A stretch of DNA of 7,827 nucleotides, taken from the NCBI GenBank assembly GCA_039187375.1, contig JBCCZN010000133.1, forward strand, positions 1 to 7,827, read 5' to 3'. Below are positions 5,345-7,827 of this stretch, one piece after another. The stretch is from CALBPI01 sp039187375. GTDB taxonomy: Bacteria > Pseudomonadota > Gammaproteobacteria > Steroidobacterales > Woeseiaceae. Position numbers and translations under genes: made by a program. The notes under the pieces were generated by a model. That model saw only the letters and a list, made by a program, of their open reading frames with translations. It made no database searches and was not told where the DNA came from. The number at the start of each line of letters is the position of its first letter. Position 1 is the stretch's first letter.

Positions 5345-7459
5345 CTAGAACTTACCCTCAAGACCGAGAACAACTGCGCGGGGTTGAATCGAAGAGCCGA
5401 AGTTCTGGCTAGAGCCAAAAATTTCAGTGAGTTCGCGTTCATCGAAAACGTTGTTGCCATTGACGTAGATTTCATACGCATTCGATAGGCGATAAGACAC
5501 GCGCAAATCAACTAGCGTACGGTCATCGGTCTCTTCTAACGGATTGTTATTAAATGCACTGAAGTAGCCACTGACGAATGTGACATTACCGCCAAATCGT
5601 AGCCCCTCTATCGGTTCGAAGTCGGCACTAAAGTTGCCAGTGAAACCCGGGGCTCTTTCGAGTTCGTTGCCTTCGATATTGACCGCTTCCGAGAACCGCA
5701 CAATTTCAGTATCCAGCAGTCCGATAGACCCCGTCAGTTCCATCCATTTGGTCGGCCTCGCGGTCACCGCAAGTTCCAATCCATAGGTTGTTGCTTCTTC
5801 TGCGTTTCTAACGACACTGCCGAATATGCTGGGCGCAAGCTCAACGCTCTCGCGTAACTGAGCATCTGAGATGTCGTTGTAGAAAATGTTCGCCAGAATC
5901 TCCAGACGATCGTCCAAGAATGAGGACCGAACATAGGTTTCGACGATCCAGCGGGTTTCTTCGGCGAACTCGGGAAGCTCAAACGGCGTGATTCCATCGC
6001 CTCGCCCCTGAGTCGCGCTCGGACGAGCAAAATTGAATCCACCTGGTGTGAATCCTCGTGCAACAAATCCGCCAATCGTCACCCCTTCGCGCACATCGAC
6101 CTCCAACGCGAGGCGGGGCAGTATCACGTCGAACGTCTCGTCATAGTCAACTGGTGTGGGATTGGACAAGCTGGTTGCTGTGTTAGAGGCAAGAATGCCG
6201 GTGCGATTTTGCGATTCGCTTTGATAACGCAGACCGGCGGTAGCGCGGAACGAATCAGAGAAGTCGTAGGTGCCCTCTATGTACAGACCCAGGCTATCTC
6301 TGCTGTCATCCAGCAACGTGGGGCCGAAATAATCCCAGTCCATTTCAATATCCTGGTGTCTTAGAATGAGACCAGGAGACCACTGTAGCCGTCCGTCTGC
6401 CGATTCGATTTGCAGCGAAAATTCGTTTTGATAATCGCGGGTCGTTTGGTCCAGTGCGAATGTGCCGTTGCCGCTCTTGCGCTCTAGATCAGACGATGAA
6501 ATAGCCGTGTGATTTTTCAACGACACGTTTTGGGTTGCTGCGTAGTCGACCTCGACGATCCCGGCCACAGCCGTGTTCAGGAATGCTGCAACATTGGCGC
6601 TATTGCGCTCGAAGTTTGTCTCCGGTCCGTCCGAGACATTCTCCGTCTGCGGACCGGAGCCATCGGTATAGCTTAGCGTCGTTTTGATGCGCAGCTTCTC
6701 CGACTGACCCGGCGTCCAGATGACTTTGGCACGGGCAGTGAGTTGTTCGAATTCGAACTGCTCGGGTACCGTAAACACCGGATTGGTGTAATCTAGGTAG
6801 GTGTCTCGTGTTGTGTAGTCAATAACGACACGACCGTTCAACACCCCCGGAATGATCTCGCCAGAGACCAACCCTGCCACTTGATATTGGTTGAAGGTAC
6901 CAAATTGGGTTTTGAATGCTGCCTCAAAATCGGACGTCGGGTCGTTGGTTCGGACATTGACAGCGCCAATGGCACCGTTGACGCCACCACTCGTCGTTTG
7001 TGGGCCTCGCACGATCTGTACATAGGCCACATCGTAGATTGAGGCGGCGCCAAAGGTCACTTCACCATAGGCAAGCGGACGACCGTCCACGGTGAACGGT
7101 GTCGGAACCAGACGCCCCGGGATAATGCCGAGCGCAGAATTGCCGGCGCCTTCCGCGTTTTCGCCACGGATATTGATGAATCCATTTTGGACGCCCAGGA
7201 AGTTGATGTTCGGTGCACGTCGCAATAGCTGTTCGACACCGGTCGCACCTCGGTCGATTTCGATATCCAGATTATCGAACAGCGTAGCGGATTGACCGCG
7301 CTGTCCGGTCACAATGATATTCGGTATGTCATCACGATCTTGTGCGTTTGAAGCATCATCGTCACCTTGGGCGAGGGCGCCCGTGCTGAAAATGAAGGGA
7401 ATTAAACTGCCGACGAATAGGCCGAGTTGTTGGTGTTTGGGTCGGGTGCTGGGGGACAC
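5345..7459 (-). CDS. TonB-dependent outer-membrane receptor
   Basis: A 704-aa receptor for energy-dependent uptake across the outer membrane. A signal peptide (residues 1-30, cleavage after ALA) precedes a short Asp-rich linker and a TonB box-like IPNIIVTGQ (45-53). A plug domain follows (about 60-175) with the hallmark VRGPQTTSGGVNGAIGAVNV around R151. The rest is a barrel of alternating strands with aromatic girdles, ending in GLEGKF with the C-terminal Phe needed for barrel assembly. The plug segment VDGRPLAYGEV and the late motif ARGFTPGGFNFARP resemble receptors that are abundant in proteobacteria feeding on complex or hydrophobic organics. No siderophore- or B12-specific signature was recognised. 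The start is GTG at 7459, supported by AAGGAG (7471-7466) with 6-nt spacing. It is the first gene of the - strand cluster with the TetR regulator and acyl-CoA dehydrogenase, suggesting uptake of a compound later degraded as an acyl-CoA (inference). Confidence 0.95.
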   Translation of the reverse strand: MSPSTRPKHQQLGLFVGSLIPFIFSTGALAQGDDDASNAQDRDDIPNIIVTGQRGQSATLFDNLDIEIDRGATGVEQLLRRAPNINFLGVQNGFINIRGENAEGAGNSALGIIPGRLVPTPFTVDGRPLAYGEVTFGAASIYDVAYVQIVRGPQTTSGGVNGAIGAVNVRTNDPTSDFEAAFKTQFGTFNQYQVAGLVSGEIIPGVLNGRVVIDYTTRDTYLDYTNPVFTVPEQFEFEQLTARAKVIWTPGQSEKLRIKTTLSYTDGSGPQTENVSDGPETNFERNSANVAAFLNTAVAGIVEVDYAATQNVSLKNHTAISSSDLERKSGNGTFALDQTTRDYQNEFSLQIESADGRLQWSPGLILRHQDIEMDWDYFGPTLLDDSRDSLGLYIEGTYDFSDSFRATAGLRYQSESQNRTGILASNTATSLSNPTPVDYDETFDVILPRLALEVDVREGVTIGGFVARGFTPGGFNFARPSATQGRGDGITPFELPEFAEETRWIVETYVRSSFLDDRLEILANIFYNDISDAQLRESVELAPSIFGSVVRNAEEATTYGLELAVTARPTKWMELTGSIGLLDTEIVRFSEAVNIEGNELERAPGFTGNFSADFEPIEGLRFGGNVTFVSGYFSAFNNNPLEETDDRTLVDLRVSYRLSNAYEIYVNGNNVFDERELTEIFGSSQNFGSSIQPRAVVLGLEGKF

Positions 7460-7562
7460 GTAAAGCTCCTTATCGAGTCATTTCGCAAGTGCTGCTGAGA
7501 GAGTGGGCAATCCAAAATGTCGCCGTAAGCTGATGAACGATTAGCTCTAGGACAAAGCGTTA

Positions 7563-7586
7563 GTACGACGTACCAGTACAATGTAC
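7563..7586. promoter_or_regulatory. Tandem palindromic operator (GTAC-type)
   Basis: Two perfect 11-bp palindromes, each with a single central A, lie side by side: GTACGACGTAC (7563-7573) and GTACAATGTAC (7576-7586). Their centres are 13 bp apart, so four GTAC half-sites are spaced 7, 6 and 7 bp. The distal copy covers the predicted -10 box of the receptor promoter and the proximal copy covers the expected start site. Paired palindromes over the promoter core fit a dimeric repressor binding as two dimers, a mode known for some TetR proteins. The TetR encoded in the same cluster is the obvious candidate, but this assignment is inferred. Confidence 0.65.
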
Positions 7587-7608
7587 CGATTTTTCATTGC
7601 GAGGTAAA
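7580..7608 (-). promoter_or_regulatory. Predicted sigma-70 promoter of the TonB receptor gene
   Basis: On the - strand, TTTACC (7608-7603) and TACATT (7585-7580) are separated by exactly 17 bp; each matches four of six bases of the sigma-70 consensus. Transcription would start near 7573, leaving a leader of about 114 nt before the GTG at 7459. The -10 box lies inside a palindrome, as expected for a repressible promoter. This is prediction by eye without measured start sites. Confidence 0.5.
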
Positions 7609-7684
7609 GTGAGACGCATTCGCATTTATCAGGCGCTGCGATGCATGTGTTTCCGCCCGCCTTGAGGTTGTATGTGGCTGTGCA

Positions 7685-7712
7685 CGCGTCAGCCCATGCA
7701 CCGGCTGATGCG
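7685..7712 (+). repeat. Hairpin-forming inverted repeat upstream of the divergent gene
   Basis: CGCGTCAGCC (7685-7694) pairs with GGCTGATGCG (7703-7712) over ten positions, nine Watson-Crick and one G-U, with the 8-nt loop CATGCACC. It lies 41 bp before the GTG of the gene starting at 7754. No T-run follows, so it is not an intrinsic terminator; it may be a leader stem-loop or a binding site. The rest of the 7587-7753 stretch shows no gene and no convincing + strand promoter. Confidence 0.45.
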
Positions 7713-7753
7713 ATAGACTCAACCCTTGGCGCACGTTACTAAATGTGGAAACC

Positions 7754-7827
7754 GTGTCTTTTATTGCTGAGCTAAAACGTCGTCATGTCATCCGCGTATG
7801 TGCTGCCTATGTCGTCGGTGCCTGGGC
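7754..7827 (+). CDS. N-terminus of an 'ELKRR'-type membrane signalling/TPR protein (partial)
   Basis: Only 24 codons are in the window: a GTG start followed by SFIAELKRRHVIRVCAAYVV and then GAW. The pattern F-x-A/x-E-L-K-R-R-x-V-x-R-V-A-A-Y, running into a hydrophobic segment, is the characteristic start of a gammaproteobacterial family. Those proteins have a short cytoplasmic N-terminus, a transmembrane helix and C-terminal TPR repeats, sometimes annotated as adenylate cyclase-like or CadC-like. Which C-terminal domains this copy has cannot be seen. GTG 7754 is chosen because it matches the usual family start; an in-frame GTG at 7745 would add three residues. GGAA at 7747-7750 is a weak, close Shine-Dalgarno. 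The gene is divergent from the TonB receptor and shares the 294-bp intergenic region with it. Confidence 0.7.
   Translation, partial: MSFIAELKRRHVIRVCAAYVVGAW

Overview
This looks like chromosome from a free-living, probably aquatic gammaproteobacterium. That placement is inferred from the style of the TonB-dependent receptor, the S9/M24 peptidase pair, and the start of a protein with the 'ELKRR' N-terminus common in TPR/signalling proteins of gammaproteobacterial orders. It is not a firm taxonomic call. No rRNA, tRNA, CRISPR array, insertion sequence or phage gene was seen.

Left part (1-2357, + strand): the window opens in the last 80 codons of an S9 prolyl-oligopeptidase-type serine peptidase. 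An M24 (Xaa-Pro peptidase/creatinase fold) metallopeptidase with a Tat-like export signal follows a few bases later, so the two probably form a unit for degrading proline-containing peptides outside the cytoplasm. After a 119-bp gap with a very strong Shine-Dalgarno comes a predicted outer-membrane lipoprotein of unknown function. Its stop codon overlaps the stop codon of the gene arriving from the other strand.

Central and right part (7459 down to 2354, - strand): four genes in one direction. They are a 704-aa TonB-dependent outer-membrane receptor, a TetR-family regulator, a small four-helix membrane protein, and an AidB-like acyl-CoA dehydrogenase. Gaps are 65 bp, 60 bp and a 14-bp overlap. 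The arrangement suggests one module in which a hydrophobic or acyl compound is taken up through the receptor, oxidised as a CoA thioester, and controlled by the TetR protein. The substrate is not readable from the sequence.

Two regulatory elements stand out. Upstream of the receptor is a pair of perfect 11-bp palindromes (GTACGACGTAC and GTACAATGTAC, centres 13 bp apart). The second covers the -10 box of a well-spaced predicted promoter, so this is a strong candidate repressor operator, plausibly for the local TetR. A 13-step inverted repeat with a 6-nt loop also covers the start codon and Shine-Dalgarno of the TetR gene.

At the right edge (from 7754, + strand) a divergent gene begins and runs out of the window. 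The 294-bp intergenic region before it holds the receptor promoter/operator and a separate 10-bp hairpin.
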